A stretch of 64,000 nucleotides of DNA from Podocnemis expansa (lineage: Eukaryota; Chordata; Testudines; Podocnemididae). A program made the position numbers and the translations under genes. The notes below the pieces were generated by a model that had not been told where the DNA came from, did no database searches, and was given only the letters and a program-made list of their open reading frames with translations. Shown one piece after another: positions 31,505-44,599 of this stretch. Each line of letters starts with the position of its first letter. Positions within the stretch are counted from its first letter, which is position 1. Where the stretch lies: positions 2,324,406 through 2,388,405 of the forward strand of contig ML681992.1 in the NCBI GenBank assembly GCA_007922195.1, read 5' to 3'.

Positions 31505-32720
31505 CAGATTCCTTCACCAGACTCTTGTAAACAAACTAAAAAGTTATGGGATAAGTGTCAAGATCCTTTAATGGATCAGTACCTTGTTAAGATATAGGAA
31601 GCAAAGGAGCAGAACAAATACTCAGTTTTGAAAGTAGAAAGGAAATCACCAGGAGTCCCCCAAGGATCTATACAAGGATGAATAGTAAGATCTGTTCAAT
31701 ATATTCATAAATGATTGTGGAGAAAGAGGTAAACACTGAAGTGAGAAATTTGCAGATGATACAAAATTACTCAATATATTAGAGTCCAAGCTGAGTGTAA
31801 ATGTTACAGAGGGATCTCAATGAACAGAGAGACTGGGTATGAAAATGGCATTTTAATTTAAATGTTCATCATTGCAAAGAAATGTACATTTAAAAAAATG
31901 TTCCCAATTCTACATACAAAATGATGGTGTATAGTTTGTTACCACTAAAGAAACAGGCCTTGGAACCATGATGGATAGCAGCAGCAGCACTAGTCAACTA
32001 AGTCACTAAACTATTAGAAGCCATTAGAAAATGAATAGAAATTAGAACAGAAAATAGCAAGAGTGCCACTATATCAGTACATGAACTCATGCTCACACCT
32101 TGAATACAGTGTGTAGTTATGGATGCTCCATCTTAAAAAAAAAAAAAAAAGAACAAAGAAACAGAATTGGAAGGATTACAGAGAAGAGCAACAAAAATGA
32201 GTGGGAGTATGGATTATCTTCCATTTGAGGATAGATTTAAAAAACTGGAAATATATAGTTCTGAAGAGAGACAACTAAGATTTGACAGGCATCTGTAAAA
32301 TCATGACTGGGGTGTAAGAAAGTGTTATTTATTCCTTCTTTGTATAATGCAAGATCTGCAGGCCACTATAAAGTTAATAGACAATACATTTAAAACAAAC
32401 CAAAAAAAAAAAAGGAAATACTGTTTCATGTAACACACAGGCAACCTGTGGAATTGTGGAACTTGATGACATGGGGCATTGTGGAAAAAAAAAAAACTGG
32501 ATTCAGAAAGAATTAGGTAAGTTCATAGATAATAGATCTAACAATCACTATTAGCCCCAGTATTCAGTATGCAACCTGATGTTTCTGGAGTCTCTAAACT
32601 GCCAACTGCAAGAATCTGGGACTGAATGAAAGGGATGAATTACCTGAATTTCCCCAATTTTGTTAGTTCTCTCTGAAAAATCTGAAAGCGACTACTTTCT
32701 TGGGACATTGGTGTGGCCAA
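31505..32720 (+). mobile_element. CR1 LINE, degraded
   Basis: Old CR1 copy. TTTGCAGATGATACAAAATT near 31750 encodes FADDTKL, the reverse-transcriptase motif C. Upstream GGAGTCCCCCAAGGATC matches the GVPQGS motif B region, and downstream blocks (AGAGAAGAGCAACAAAAATG) match the ORF2 C-terminus. Many frameshifts and an A-rich insertion (about 32135-32150). Confidence 0.85.
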
Positions 32721-33741
32721 GTAGGGACATTGTTATGAAGGGCTTGTACAAAATTGTACATAAGAAACAAGTTCTTATTTGTTGTGTGTGTATGTAACTT
32801 CAATGGATTAGAACACTTGTCCACTAGAATTCAGACAGTCAACTAATATCTGAAAGGAAATGAAGTAGGAAGTTGTAATTAACAATTTGTTTTGATTACC
32901 AAACTCTGGTAATTTAAAAATGAAGACTCTGTATTCACTATCAGTCCTTCTGCCTTCCTTCTTTCAGTCACTTATTAAGGACAAGGAACTATGGAAATAA
33001 TTGTAGAATGCCAAGTTCAGTTTCATCTTTTCCTTTATGTTATTTTTGTAACTCAGGAAGAGCAAAGATTGAAAATATTAAGAATATAGAAAATTTCTTT
33101 CTGTGTGAGAAGTTGAAATGTATCATCTGTCAAAGTGACCCTACTGTTGAGCATAGTGTTCTTCGATGAGACAGTGAAAAGAGCATGGAAATGGATAGTA
33201 AGTGGGCATATGAGCAGTGTAGAGAAAAGCTTTGGAAACAAATGTGACATTAACAATTTTAATGAAAATTGAAAAGGCTAGCAAATTAGAATTGTATTTT
33301 CTTTTTCTTTTTCTTTTTCTGAGGTCCCTATTTTAAATATTTGCAGATTTAATAGCAAATGCAACATTGCAACTTCAAAAGCAGGTACAATTAGGGAACA
33401 AAGGAGTTCGGCCTGCCAAAATTTTGAGTCTGACAGGAGGGGGTGTATGAAATACACCTCTGATAGACTTTTCCAAAGAGTATATCTCGACAGAGATACA
33501 AAAACAATTAGTTATGCAAAGTGAACAGGCAAAATCAACTCTTCTGCAATGTCTTATTGGGCTAACAATTTTACACACAGCAGCCAGTGACAAACTGTCA
33601 GAACTGATGGACATAGCAGTAGTAACAACCCAACTCACACTAAGAGAAGGCCTATTGGCTCCGTGATTGGCACAGAAGGTGATCTTACCCCTAAAAAAGA
33701 TTTAGATTTTAGTTTTCCCAGAAATCCGGTGAAGTCAAAAG
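32721..33741. other. No gene seen
   Basis: AT-rich unique sequence with a CTTTTT repeat near 33298-33320. No coding evidence. Confidence 0.4.
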
Positions 33742-34203
33742 CAACGTTCCCTGTAAGCTGCGCAGCTGCATGGCTGCACAGCCCAGTGGAGCTGTCCAGT
33801 GCAGGGAAAGAGGCTGGTGGGACATGGTGGGCAGCCAGAGTCCCAGCTGAGAGCACCTCTGGAGCTGCGAGTTATTAAAACTCCCTCCCAAAGAAGCTCT
33901 GATGGAGCATGCTCAGAATGGCTGAGCATGCTCCATTAGTGTATCTCCAGCGGGAGGAGCAGTGTCTCAGCAGCACTGCTCCAGCAGCTGGGTAAGACTG
34001 CAGAGGGGGTTGGGCTGGCTGGGGGGTGTTACAGGGGAGCGGGCTAGGGTGGGAGGAGGGTAGTGAGCTGGCTTGGGGGGGGTTGTGGGAAAAGTGAAGG
34101 GATGGTCACAGGATCAGGCCCGTGTGGGGTGGCAGAATCGGGCCCATGCAGCGAGCAACCTGAGCTGCTAAGCTGCCTCAGGGCCTTCAGGGGAACATTG
34201 CAG
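33742..34203. mobile_element. Possible nonautonomous DNA transposon, GC-rich
   Basis: GC-rich block bounded by GCAACGTTCCCT on the left and AGGGGAACATTGC on the right, imperfect inverted repeats. Inside, 33902-33936 is a perfect palindrome with 15-bp arms (starting ATGGAGCATGCTCAG) and a 5-base loop. No 8-bp target duplication found. Confidence 0.45.
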
Positions 34204-34584
34204 TCGCACATTGAATCACACAACCATGAGTAACCATCATTTTTACTGAGGTTACTGTCACTGGAGGTGCCTGACAACAGCTTCTGTCAGAAAACCAGCT
34301 GCAAAAACCAGAGTCTGAAGTCTATATGCATGTAAGAGACTCTTAGTCCAATTGGCAAGGCAGGGGGAGTAAAGGTGGATGGGTTAGTCACTGTTATGCT
34401 CAAATATCATTTCTAAAGCATCACTAACAGCAATACTTGGGAGCGTTTCATAACATGGTCCCATTCCTATCTGCTTGGGTGCTATGGGCAGAGCTTATAT
34501 TTCTTCATGGCAGTATCCTTCTAGAATAAGGCAGACTCTGGGAACTGGAACAGGTTCCATTGTTTCCCCATCTTCAAAGTGTCT
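34204..34584. other. No gene seen
   Basis: Unique spacer sequence; nothing recognised. Confidence 0.3.
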
Positions 34585-34665
34585 GCTGAAGTGGGATTTT
34601 CTCCTACAAAAGCTCATGCAATAAATACATTTGTTAGCGTTTAAGTGCCACAGGACTCCTTGTTT
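34585..34665 (+). mobile_element. Penelope-like 3' end fragment
   Basis: GAAGTGGGATTTTCTCC, then AAAGCTCATGCAATAAATAC, then TTTAAGTGCCACAGGACTCC and TTGTTTG: the hammerhead-like stem and tail of the Penelope-like family in plus orientation. Very short remnant. Confidence 0.75.
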
Positions 34666-35051
34666 GGGTTACTTGTAGTCTCTTCTGAGATCTGTTTCCA
34701 CAGTACTCAGAAACAAGTAATAAGTCTTATTTCCTTAGGCTTTCTATGGTAGAAGAGGTATTGGACCAAGAGGTTACATAGGGAGTTGGCTCTGAGTAGG
34801 TGAAAGGGCATACAACCTCTGATCCTCCCAGATAGGCATAACTCATATATTTCATTATCCCTTTCCAAATCCTTTGACTCCCCTGGAGAGAATTTATTTA
34901 TTTTATTAATTATTACTAGGGTCTCCTATCAGAAGTCAATACTCTCTGATTATTTCTGTTTATTTTCTTTTCAAAATGTAAAAGTTGTTCCTGGCAGTGT
35001 TCCTGGCAGTTCCCAGTAGGCAAATATAACAAAAAAAGCCAGCCTCAGCTC
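34666..35051. other. No gene seen
   Basis: AT-rich spacer; no feature recognised. Confidence 0.3.
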
Positions 35052-35054
35052 AAA

Positions 35055-36386
35055 GGCTGTGTCCACACAAGGGTTTTATTTCGAAACAATAACTATTGTT
35101 TCAAAATAAAAGATGTCATGTCCGAATGAAGTTTCTTTATTTTGAAATCATGGATGTCCATCATTTTGAAATAAGGTCTGTTGTTTTGGAATAATAAAAC
35201 CTCGGGTGGAATAGAAATAGCCCTTGTTTCAAAATGGTTATTTCAAAACAATGCCATTTGGATGCTTTGTTTTGAAACAACAGCTGTTTCAAAACAGGGC
35301 TTTGACCTTCCTCCCAGGGTGCATGGCACCTTGGAAGGAAGGTCCACCCCCCCTCAACACCCTGACCAGGGAGCCGATCAGCACCCTCGCCAGGGTGCTG
35401 AGGGGAGGGGCAGGGTGTCTCAGTGAGTGATGGATCCCTGAGCCAGCTGTCCACACCACCAGGGCTCGACAGCTGCCACCCAGGAGCACAATGTGCAAGC
35501 TGGCTCTCCGCACCACCTGGGATCAGCCGCCCGGGTGGTGGGGAGAGCCAGCTCCAGGTTCGGCCATGGGCAAGGCAGCCACCAATCCTGGGCAGTGGGG
35601 AGATCCAGCTTAGGCATTGTCTGCCCGGGTGGGAGCCGCTCAGCAGGGCAGTGGGGAGAGCTGTCTACAGCCCCAGCCACCCTGCCAGCAGCCCCAGAGC
35701 CCGGGCTGAGGGGCACGCAGGACCGGGGTGCTCTGCAGCCCCGGCTCCAACCCTGTGGCAGGGGCTAAGCTGCAGGGGTGCAGCCGATCCCCCTAGCCCC
35801 TGGCTGCCTGGAAGTGGCTGGGGGGTGCTGGCTCCCCCCAGCCCCTGGCAGGCTCTGAAACCTATGGTCAGTTAAATTACATGGTTGTGAAACTGACCAG
35901 GCTGGGAGCTGCTTGCGGTGTGCAGCAAGCAGCTGTGAGACCTATCAGGCTCCTAACCCTGTGTTCATGCTGCATGGGGAAAGAGGGCTAGTGGGGGCAC
36001 AGGAGATCTATACCCCCACCGCCTGGGAAACGGTGAGGAAGGGGGGCAGCCGGATCCTTTCCCTGCCACCGGAAAGCCGCAGGGAAGAGGGGCCTCCCCA
36101 TTTGTGCCCCCCCCAGCATTTTTTCCCCTGCCACTGGCTCTGGAGAGACAGTGGCACGGGATTTGTTGGCAACATGGCACTGCCAGGGGGCCATGTTGCC
36201 ACACCTCCCATCTGCCCCTCTCCTGAAGTGAAATAGCATGTCCAGACACAGAGCATGCTATTTTGCTTTGAGGGTTTCCCTTATTTTGATTTAATATTTT
36301 CTTATTTCTATTTAAGTTATTTCAAAATAAGGATTTTATTTTGAAATAACTTATTTCAAAATAACAGTTTACTTGTGAACACAGCC
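35055..36386. mobile_element. Long palindromic MITE (1.33 kb) with GC-rich cargo
   Basis: Ends GGCTGTGTCCACAC and GTGAACACAGCC, flanked by a perfect 3-bp duplication AAA (35052-35054 and 36387-36389). The outer 250 and 150 bases carry the family's TTTCAAAATAA palindromes. The middle (about 35300-36235) is GC-rich and unlike them, with long overlapping open frames in several phases, none recognisable. The right cargo flank (ATGTTGCCACACCTCCCAT) recurs in the element at 45613 and the AGGGTGCTGAGGGG phrase recurs at 63106, so this may be the longest member of a shared subfamily. Confidence 0.88.
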
Positions 36387-36389
36387 AAA

Positions 36390-36928
36390 GATCTTGCAAG
36401 CCTCAGACGTGAAGTTGACCAACTGTGGGTGGGCACTTGTGTTTATCTAGAATCCCACTGTGGTCAGTGGTGTTTTCAGACATAGCAAGTGGCAGGAGTG
36501 GAGCCTTAGGTTATGACAAGAGATGATAGGGGAATATTAAAACACAGAAAGAGGAAGGATAACAAGATAACAATGCAATAATGTTGCTAGTATGGTAAAT
36601 AGCAGGCCAACATACCAAATGCTCACTAACTCCCTCTGATAATCTCTTGAAGAGGATAATGACTATGAATAGTGCTGCTGAATAATTCATATTTTAGTAT
36701 TTCTTTGGGGCCAAATCCTAATGTTTTTTGCTCAGATTTTCTGTGATAACTCGGCTTACAGATTTATATCTAGATATAAACCCACAACCATCAGGTCTCA
36801 GACTAGTAAGAATTTCCTTTTGTGGACATAGGTATTAGGAGACACAAAATCCTAATATCAATCAACAACTAAAAATTGCTTATGAACAATGAAATGAGTA
36901 ATTATTTGGGAGTAATTCTTATTTTGAC
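36390..36928. other. No gene seen
   Basis: AT-rich unique spacer. Confidence 0.35.
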
Positions 36929-37942
36929 TGTGACACTGTCTGGGTCTAGGGGACTGTTTATGATTATTTTTCATATTAATATTTCATATTTGCAATAATC
37001 CATATGTGATATACCATATTTGGTGTCAATAGAAAGGCTGTAATCTGCCAAGAATGATTATATGGTTTATATATAGGTATCATGCCTGTATTAGAAATTA
37101 GAAATCTCTTTGTTCTTATGTGTGTTCCAAGTGATGTGTTCCTAAGGCAATCCTAGACTGGGCGTCTGCAAGATGATTGTTCCCTTTAACGGCTCCCATC
37201 AGGGGGCCTCCCAGCTGCACTGCACCCAAGAGGAAGCCTGTTTGACCAGTTACCCAGACTGACCATGTGGCTCAACTCCATTTTGATCTGGCAAGGACTT
37301 TGAGATAAAAGGCAGGGGACTCATCTCCATTTTGTCTTTAGTCTTCAGTCTTCAGCCTGTCTGCAACTGACACCCTCCTCTGGAACTATTCTCCTGGGAC
37401 TGAACAAAGGACTGAGCCCCACCCAGCTGCTGCAGCTGCTGGATGCACACCAGGGGACTGAGACTAATCTGCAGACTACAGGATCTTCAAGGATTTGCTT
37501 TCTATGGACTCTAAATCATGTGTATGTATGTGATCCACTTTGACCCTTTAAACATCTCCCATATTTTGTTAGTTTTCCTTTTATATTAAACTTTTAGTTG
37601 TAGTTACTAAAGGATTGGGTGTCAGAATGGTATTTTGGGTAAGATTCAAGCCTATATTGTTCTGAGTGATGTGGCCGGCCCTTTGGGCTCAGGAGAACCT
37701 ATTTCTTTAGGAGACCCAGTGGCTAGAGGAGACCATAGGAACTGGTATGCAGTAAGGGGGCTGTTTCTGCTTTTGTTATGCTCAGTGATGACCAGTGTGG
37801 AGGAATCAGGAGCATGTTTCGTTACTGACTGGGAGACTGGTTTAAGTACCACCCATCAGTGGTTTGGGGTTTGGCCCCCGGTTTTGCAACTTTCCCTGAT
37901 TTTAGCACATTCAGAAGGTTATCCCAGGAAGCCTGGGTCACA
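36929..37942 (+). mobile_element. Solo LTR, 1.01 kb
   Basis: Begins TGTGACAC and ends GGGTCACA (TGTGAC/GTCACA inverted ends), flanked by TTGAC on the left and CTGAC on the right (4 of 5 identical). A TATA-like GATAAAAGG near 37303 and an ATTAAA polyadenylation signal at 37585-37590 give plus orientation and plausible U3-R-U5 order. No internal coding sequence adjoins it. Probably retroviral in origin; family not identified. Confidence 0.78.
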
Positions 37943-37947
37943 CTGAC

Positions 37948-39104
37948 AATCTATGTAAAGAAATTGTAAAAAAGCAATTGCAATCTTGTTTATTTCCTTT
38001 TCAAAATGCAAATTGACAATTGATAGATGCTTTTGAAGTCTCACCACAAAGGAAAAACATGTAAAACCAGAGCAGAGCACTGAAAAAGATACTGTGTAGG
38101 GGGCTATAGTTGAAAATACACACCAAGATATGGGAGAATTTTCTGGCATAGACCAGCTCTTATCTGTCCCACATGCTACTGACTGTGCTCAAGTTTTCTT
38201 TGGGTAGTATACTTTCACAAAGAGGCAGCCTATGGGAATTGGAACCAGTTTTTATATTGAATGCATCCATAGAATGGAGCGACTAATAATTCACATTCAA
38301 TTCACATTTAAACTAATAACTCACATTCAAACAATGGCAAGAATTTTTTCCCTCCCCCATGCTGGTCTGGTATGCCCGGTCTGGTTAGTCTGTAAGTTTT
38401 TCAGGTCAGGGGCTATTGCTTGTTATGGGTTTATACAGCACTTAACCCAAAGAGGACCCTCTCTGATTGGGAGCATGGGTGCTATGGTAATATCAATAAT
38501 AACTGTGTAAATGAATAATGACAGAATACAGTTAGGTAAGGGTGGCCCTCTAGAAATTAAGAGAACAAAATCAACAGATTATTCTTAGCCCTTTAATTCT
38601 CTCCTGCTCTCCTGTTCCTCTCCCTCAAACAAAGGTGAGGGGAGGTATAGACAACAAGAAGTATACTAAAATATTTGATGGAGAAGTGGGAAGCCCCATC
38701 ACAAAATTTCTCACTTCCTTCCTATTTTGTATTGCTTTTTGCATTAGCAATCTCTGGCCTGTTCATTTTTCTATTAAAAGAAAAAAAAACATCCTTTGCC
38801 TCACTCATTTAATTCAATGCCTCCCTGCAATGGTAATTTATTTCACCAAGCTTTTTCTGAACACTGCCCTTCTGCCTTTCACTCTTGTGACAAACATTTG
38901 CTCTCCTCCCCCATCATTGGTATCCACCCTCTAGATGGGAAATAAACAAACTCTCTTCCTCTGCTGATATAATGCAATGATGCCTGGCTACACTGTCCAT
39001 GTAATGTTCCTTTGTCTCCTCCTCAGCAGCCTGACAAGAACTGGGTATGAATAACAAATATCAGAATCATCTGTTCTATGATATTAGTTATTGTCTCTTG
39101 CCCT
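37948..39104. other. No gene seen
   Basis: Unique, AT-rich sequence. No exon or repeat identified. Confidence 0.35.
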
Positions 39105-40322
39105 GGCGCCAGACTGATGTGAAGGAGGGGAACAGTCCTCAGTGGTGGAAGAACAGGTTCAAGACTGACTTTATATGTGTGGGAAAAGTGATGGACATGA
39201 TCTACTTTTATGTTAGCAAAGCTTTTGACGTAGTATCTCAAGGTACTCTTTTCAGCAATTTAAAGAAGTATGTCTTGGATGAATGGACTATAAACTGGAT
39301 AGAAAGCTGCCTAGATCATTGGGATCAAGCGAAGTATTCTAGAGGTTGGTTCTGGGGCCAGTTTTCTTCAGCATCCTCATTAATGATCTGGAGGATGGGA
39401 TGGGTTGCACCCTCAGCAAGTCTGCAAATGGCAAATATGCTGAAGGATAAGGATACAGACTTCCTTAAAGAATTTGGAAAATTGAGCCAACAAACCTGAT
39501 GTGAATGAACAAGGATGATTGCAGAGTCTTGCACGTAGGAAGGAAGAATCCAATCAATGCTAGAGAATGGAGACTGACTGACTAGGCAGCAGTTTGGCAC
39601 AAAAGACTTGGCGTTATAGTGGAGAAGAAAGTAGATATGAGTTAAATGTGTGCCCTTACTGCTAAGAAGGTTAACAGTATATTGGGCTGCATTAGTAGAA
39701 GCATTGCCCTGCAGATCAAGGAAAGTGATTCCTACTCTCTATTTGACTCTAATGAGGTCACATTTGGAGTACTGTGCCTCATTTTTGGCTCCCCACTACA
39801 GGAAAGATGTGGAAAAATTTGAGACAGTTCAGTGGATGGCAACAAAATTGATTAGAGGACTGGAGTGCATGAATTATGTGAAGACTCTGAAGGAATTAGG
39901 CTTGTTTAGTCTGCAGGAGAGAAGAGTGAGGTGGGTTGCAGAAGAGAAAAATGAAGGGAGGGGTTGGTAACAGCCTTTAATTATCCAAAAGAGGGATTCA
40001 GGGAGGATGGAGCTAGGCTTTTCTCAGTAGTAATAACAGAGAGAACTAGAAATAATGGTCTCTATTTGCAGTTGGGGGTGATATAGGTAGGATATCAGGG
40101 AAAAAAAAACTGATTCACTAGGAGGGTGGTGTAGCACTAGAATGGGTTACCTAGGGAGACAGATGGTGGTATCTCCATCCTTAGAAATTATTAACATGTG
40201 GTTTGAGAAAGCTCTGGATGGGATGATTTAGTTGGGGTAGGTCCTGCTTTGAGGATGGGCTGAACTAGATGATCTCCAGAGGTCCCTTACAACTCTAAAC
40301 TCTAGTATTCTAAGATTCTGAT
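39105..40322 (+). mobile_element. CR1 LINE, 5'-truncated
   Basis: CR1 copy covering part of the reverse transcriptase to the 3' end. VMDMIYFYVSKAFDVVS at about 39187-39240 corresponds to palm motif A (YLDFSKAFD in intact CR1), and the 39650-39960 frame has LTLMRSHLEYC and LGLFSLQERR from the C-terminus. The 3' UTR GATGATCTCCAGAGGTCCC and a TTCTAAGATTCTG tail close it. Frameshifted in several places. Confidence 0.9.
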
Positions 40323-43300
40323 TAATAGGATGATAAAGTATATCCTCTACTCAACTGATGCGAAAGAAGAATAATTTACTACTCATTGGGATAACATTTC
40401 AGATCCGCATTTCCTCACCATGAGTGACATGTTCACATAAAAGATGCCAATTGATCCATAGAGGATGTTATGAATGACACAGACTGAGTGGGAATGAACA
40501 TTATCTTCTCACAGGGGACTAGATCAGCACAGAGATACACATTAGCACTGGGTTGCTATAGGTGTTCTGTAATACAGACTGATTGGCCTACCATTGCCTG
40601 CTGGGTTGGTAGAGAAAACTATCCTAGATTTCCCATACTTTAATTCTGTTACACAGGGAAAATTAAAGAAGAGAAAATGATTCCTTGCCTCTTTACCTAC
40701 TTTGTATCTAACATGATTATTATACAAAAGATAATTCTGAAAAAGACCAATATAATGGATGCTTTATTTCCCCAGTTGCCTAAAGCTTTTGAAGAGATCT
40801 GAAAAAATGTGGTGAAAACTCTTACAATAGATCTAGTGAATATGGAGGTAACAAAGCCAGGCCAGCTGTTTCCAAACTTCACTTTTGTCCCATGGGCAAA
40901 TAATAAAATAAAATAAAATAAAATATCTAGTTGGAAGCAATATACTATCCTTCTATCACTATATCCAGCTGAGGCATTGCACCTGGCTACCAATCCATAC
41001 AAATTATTTTTTTTTACAGGAACAAAACACAGGTTGAGATAAGGGTTTGAGGACACACAATAAAAAGCATCATTATCTGGCATATGTAAGAGCTTAGTGA
41101 AGCTTTAACAAAATGACAAATTTCACTATCTAACCAAATGAGAATTACAAATAAGTATTGCATCATCTAGTAACCCAGTACCAGCCTAAATATGCTTTAA
41201 AAATATACTTAGTAATGTTGCTTAGGGTATTACATTTGATAAATAAGTCACCCCTCAAAAAAATTAAGAAGGAAGACAACAAGAATATATAAAGTTGGGG
41301 ACAGCTCTTAATCATATCTTCAAGCACCACATCACATTTTTATTTACAACGACAGAATTAAAAAGGTCACAAGGATTTTTTTTTCCCTCTTAGCTGATAA
41401 GGAAACATACTACACCCAATAAATTAATCTCTCCATATAGCATGATGTAAGAACAGTGGCAACACTGTTGACATCAGAACACAAGTTAAATGCATGGTAG
41501 ATAGACCCCCCCCCAAAATAGAATTTCCATATCCCAGGAAATTCCAGGCATCTATATATTGCCCCCCCCCTCCATTTGGAATGGAAAATTTAAATAAAAA
41601 ACTGACAAGTTCTAGCCAATTTCTCTTTGGAAATGTTGAAATGAATATTGAAAAATTGAAAAATTCAGTTAACAGATGATGAGTATTAGGGGAGTGCCAA
41701 AGTGCCAAAGGACCAGATCATGGGCAATCTTATCTGTTGGAAGCAGAACCCACAGGGGAGATTGGGAATCCAGAACTATAGCTCTAAAGAGGTGTTTGGA
41801 TGAATGAGGCAGACATAGTGATATCAACTGAAATTCAACTGAAAAGCTTTTGCTTCACTTTTCCCAAAAGAAAATCTTCCAAAATCTACTTTCTCCTACA
41901 GAAAATTTCTATTATGACAAAAACACACATTCTCATGGGAAATTGTTTCTTTGTCATATTTCCAGCCATCCAGAAACTTATTGATCATGATATTTTAAGC
42001 TGTGTTGTGAGGGAGAATCTCTCTTATGTACCATGTTTCTTTATCTATTGGAGCATTTCCATAGACAGATACCCAGCTCCTTTTACTGAATCAATATTTT
42101 CTCCGGCTCCCTTTCCTCTTAAAGGACTCTCTTCTACCTGTCAGGAGTGGTTGGAACACTGCAACCACATTAAGTAAGGGTTAATTAGATTATCATTTTT
42201 AATTTGACTATTAGTCTTTTCCCTAGAAGACCCACTCTTGCTACTGAGAGTTTCTATCTATGAAGCTGACCCAGAAAATCTTAATTATGTGAGTATACCC
42301 ATAAGCAAGGTTTGAAATATCAAGCCCTAAGTCATCAGAGAGATAAAGCCAGCAGCAGCCACACAAGGGAGAACTGAGACTGTCTGATTGCAGCTGCTGG
42401 GTATTTTTCAAACAGCAGTAATTACTTACAAATGCCTTTAAAATCTTGCCAGAAGTTTTCAGCCTGCAAAGGAGTCCCCAAACACAAGTACAGACCCTTG
42501 CAGCATCAATGGGACTTTGAGAAGTCATAGGAGGGTGGACTGCACTATCACATCTATTTGCCAAATCATAACTTCCTAGAGCAATGTGGATAACTCAATA
42601 ATTGTCTCAGTAGTTTAGGTAAACTGTAAAATAAGTACAAGGGAAAGCGCAGAGTGTGCAGTAACCTTGTTGAGTTACCAAAGTCAAAACTCATAAATTG
42701 TAAAGATGGCCCATGTACTTGACAGTTCCCCTTTAATTGTGCACTGTAAGATATTATCTCATTAAAGGAAATATTTCTAATATTGAGATGAAGAGTGTGT
42801 ACTTAGGTGAGTGTGGAATGCCTGCTAGTAAAAATGATACCCCAAGATGCTTTATCTTTAATCTTAATTTGGGAGGCAACTTTGAAAATTATTTGACATT
42901 TGTGATTCCCCAGCTGGCAAAGCCGAGTTTGTTACAGGCATAAAACATTCAATATCTGCATCTGGAAGAAGTTGTGCACATTACTTTGAAGCACCCCTGG
43001 CAGTTGATAATGGAGAGCTGTTGGCAATGATTACAGAGGCAGATGCTTACCTGTACTCCTACAGTGTACAGTCTTGGCTTGATGACAAGGTGAGAAGAAG
43101 GACAAGTCATCACAGAATGGGGGCAATTGCCAGCTGGTACTCTACTGGGGAAGGGTAAACTGGTCACCTAGGGCTTCTTGCTTGACTGTAACAGATCTCA
43201 TCAATCCTTGCCAACATAAGCACCTGCCTAAAAACAAACAAGCTACTCAAACAGGAGAAATTAAAGAAATTAAAAGACTGATAATTTTAAACAGACTTAA

Positions 43301-43589
43301 AGAAAGTGAGTTTTGTTAAATATATTGTAGGTTGAAAAATACTGTTGATAGAGTAAAATTACAGCCTAATTGATATAAACCATTGAGAAAAACACTGCAC
43401 ATTAGAATGAGTTATGATGACAGTAGCACAAAGTAAAAGCAACCTCCCCTCTAAACCCTCAAGCTTTTATGACTCTGTTTACTGTTTCTCCTTGATTTAA
43501 AATATAGCCCACCTGTTTTATTTATCCCTCCTATTGGTCTCTTTCCATGTCATTTAGATGCCTATTGTCATGGTTTACTTTATTGATTG
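40323..43589. other. No gene seen; contains (AAAAT)n
   Basis: Long unique AT-rich stretch. An (AAAAT)n microsatellite lies at about 40901-40924 and short C runs near 41510 and 41563. No coding or RNA feature recognised. Confidence 0.4.
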
Positions 43590-44254
43590 TTAAAAATATC
43601 CAACATCCCTCTTGAATTTTGAGCACAAGAAATGAACACAGCATTCCAAAAGTAATCATATAAATTCCAAATACAGTGGAAAATAACTTCTCAATTCCTA
43701 CTCAGTATGCTTTTGTTCCTGCATCCCAGCAACACAATTAGCTGTTTTGGTCATAGAATCATAGTGGGAGTTCATGTTTTGCTGATTATCTACAAAGAGC
43801 CACAAATCTGTTTCTGTCAATTCTTCTGAGGACACTGTCCCCCATCCTATGTGCGTGGCCAACATTTTCTCCCTAAAGGTATGCATTTACATTTAGTGCC
43901 ACTGCCATTCATATTGTTGGCTTGCACAGAGCTGTAACACCATTTTTTGCTGCCCGCGGCACGTTCGGATCAGAATGCACCCCTTGCCATTAGTGGTGCT
44001 TGGAGCCGGCACTGCAAAAGCCAACCTTTAATAGAGAGGCTCTATTGAGCCACTCCGCGCCGCCCAGGGCTTTGCCCTGTTGGCCCTGCCATAGTTATGG
44101 CTCTGGGCTTGAAACCAGTTTATCAAGTGATATAGATTGGTGTAAATCATTGACCTGTTTTCTTTATTTTTTAACACTCCCCCAATTTTGGGGTCATCTG
44201 CAAACTTTATTAGTGATGATTTTATGTTTTCTTCAATGAAACTGTTAAATAGAG
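43590..44254 (-). mobile_element. CR1-type LINE, minus strand, interrupted
   Basis: Minus-strand translation at about 44108-44254 contains SSLIKFADDPKIGGVL, reverse-transcriptase motif C (FADD) of a CR1-type LINE. The portion at 43590-43900 (TATGCATTTACATTTAGTG and neighbours) fits the downstream region of the same element. A GC-rich piece at about 43940-44100 appears to be inserted between them. Confidence 0.72.
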
Positions 44255-44458
44255 CACTGGTGCCCAACATTTTCTCTGCTGTGGCACACCTTGCTAAATT
44301 TAATTAATCTGAGGCACACCACCATATAGTTTCCAAATGAACTCATGAATATTCATGAGCCAATGAGCCAATTCAGAACTCTTTGACTAGTTTTTCAAAA
44401 AAAATTTTGTGACACACTTGCTCAGATCTGACAGCACACCAGTAGTTGGGAAACACTG
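44255..44458. mobile_element. hAT MITE with perfect 8-bp TSD
   Basis: 204-bp element with ends CACTGGTGCCCAAC and GTTGGGAAACACTG, flanked by the perfect 8-bp duplication AAATAGAG (44247-44254 and 44459-44466). Internal GGCACACC phrases. No transposase. It is inserted at the edge of the minus-strand CR1 fragment. Confidence 0.92.
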
Positions 44459-44599
44459 AAATAGAGTAAGGAGTAGAAACTTATCCCTGCTTGGCATCAT
44501 GGGAAGCACTTCCATTCAATGCTAATTGTCCATCTGGAATTACAATAAGAGACCTATCAGTTACACAGTTTTAATCCATTTCATGTGGGCTATATGACA

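Noticed and set aside
35423..36256. Several overlapping 80-150 residue open frames
   Set aside because: GC-rich sequence produces long frames in every phase; they are proline/glycine-rich without a recognisable domain, and overlap on both strands.
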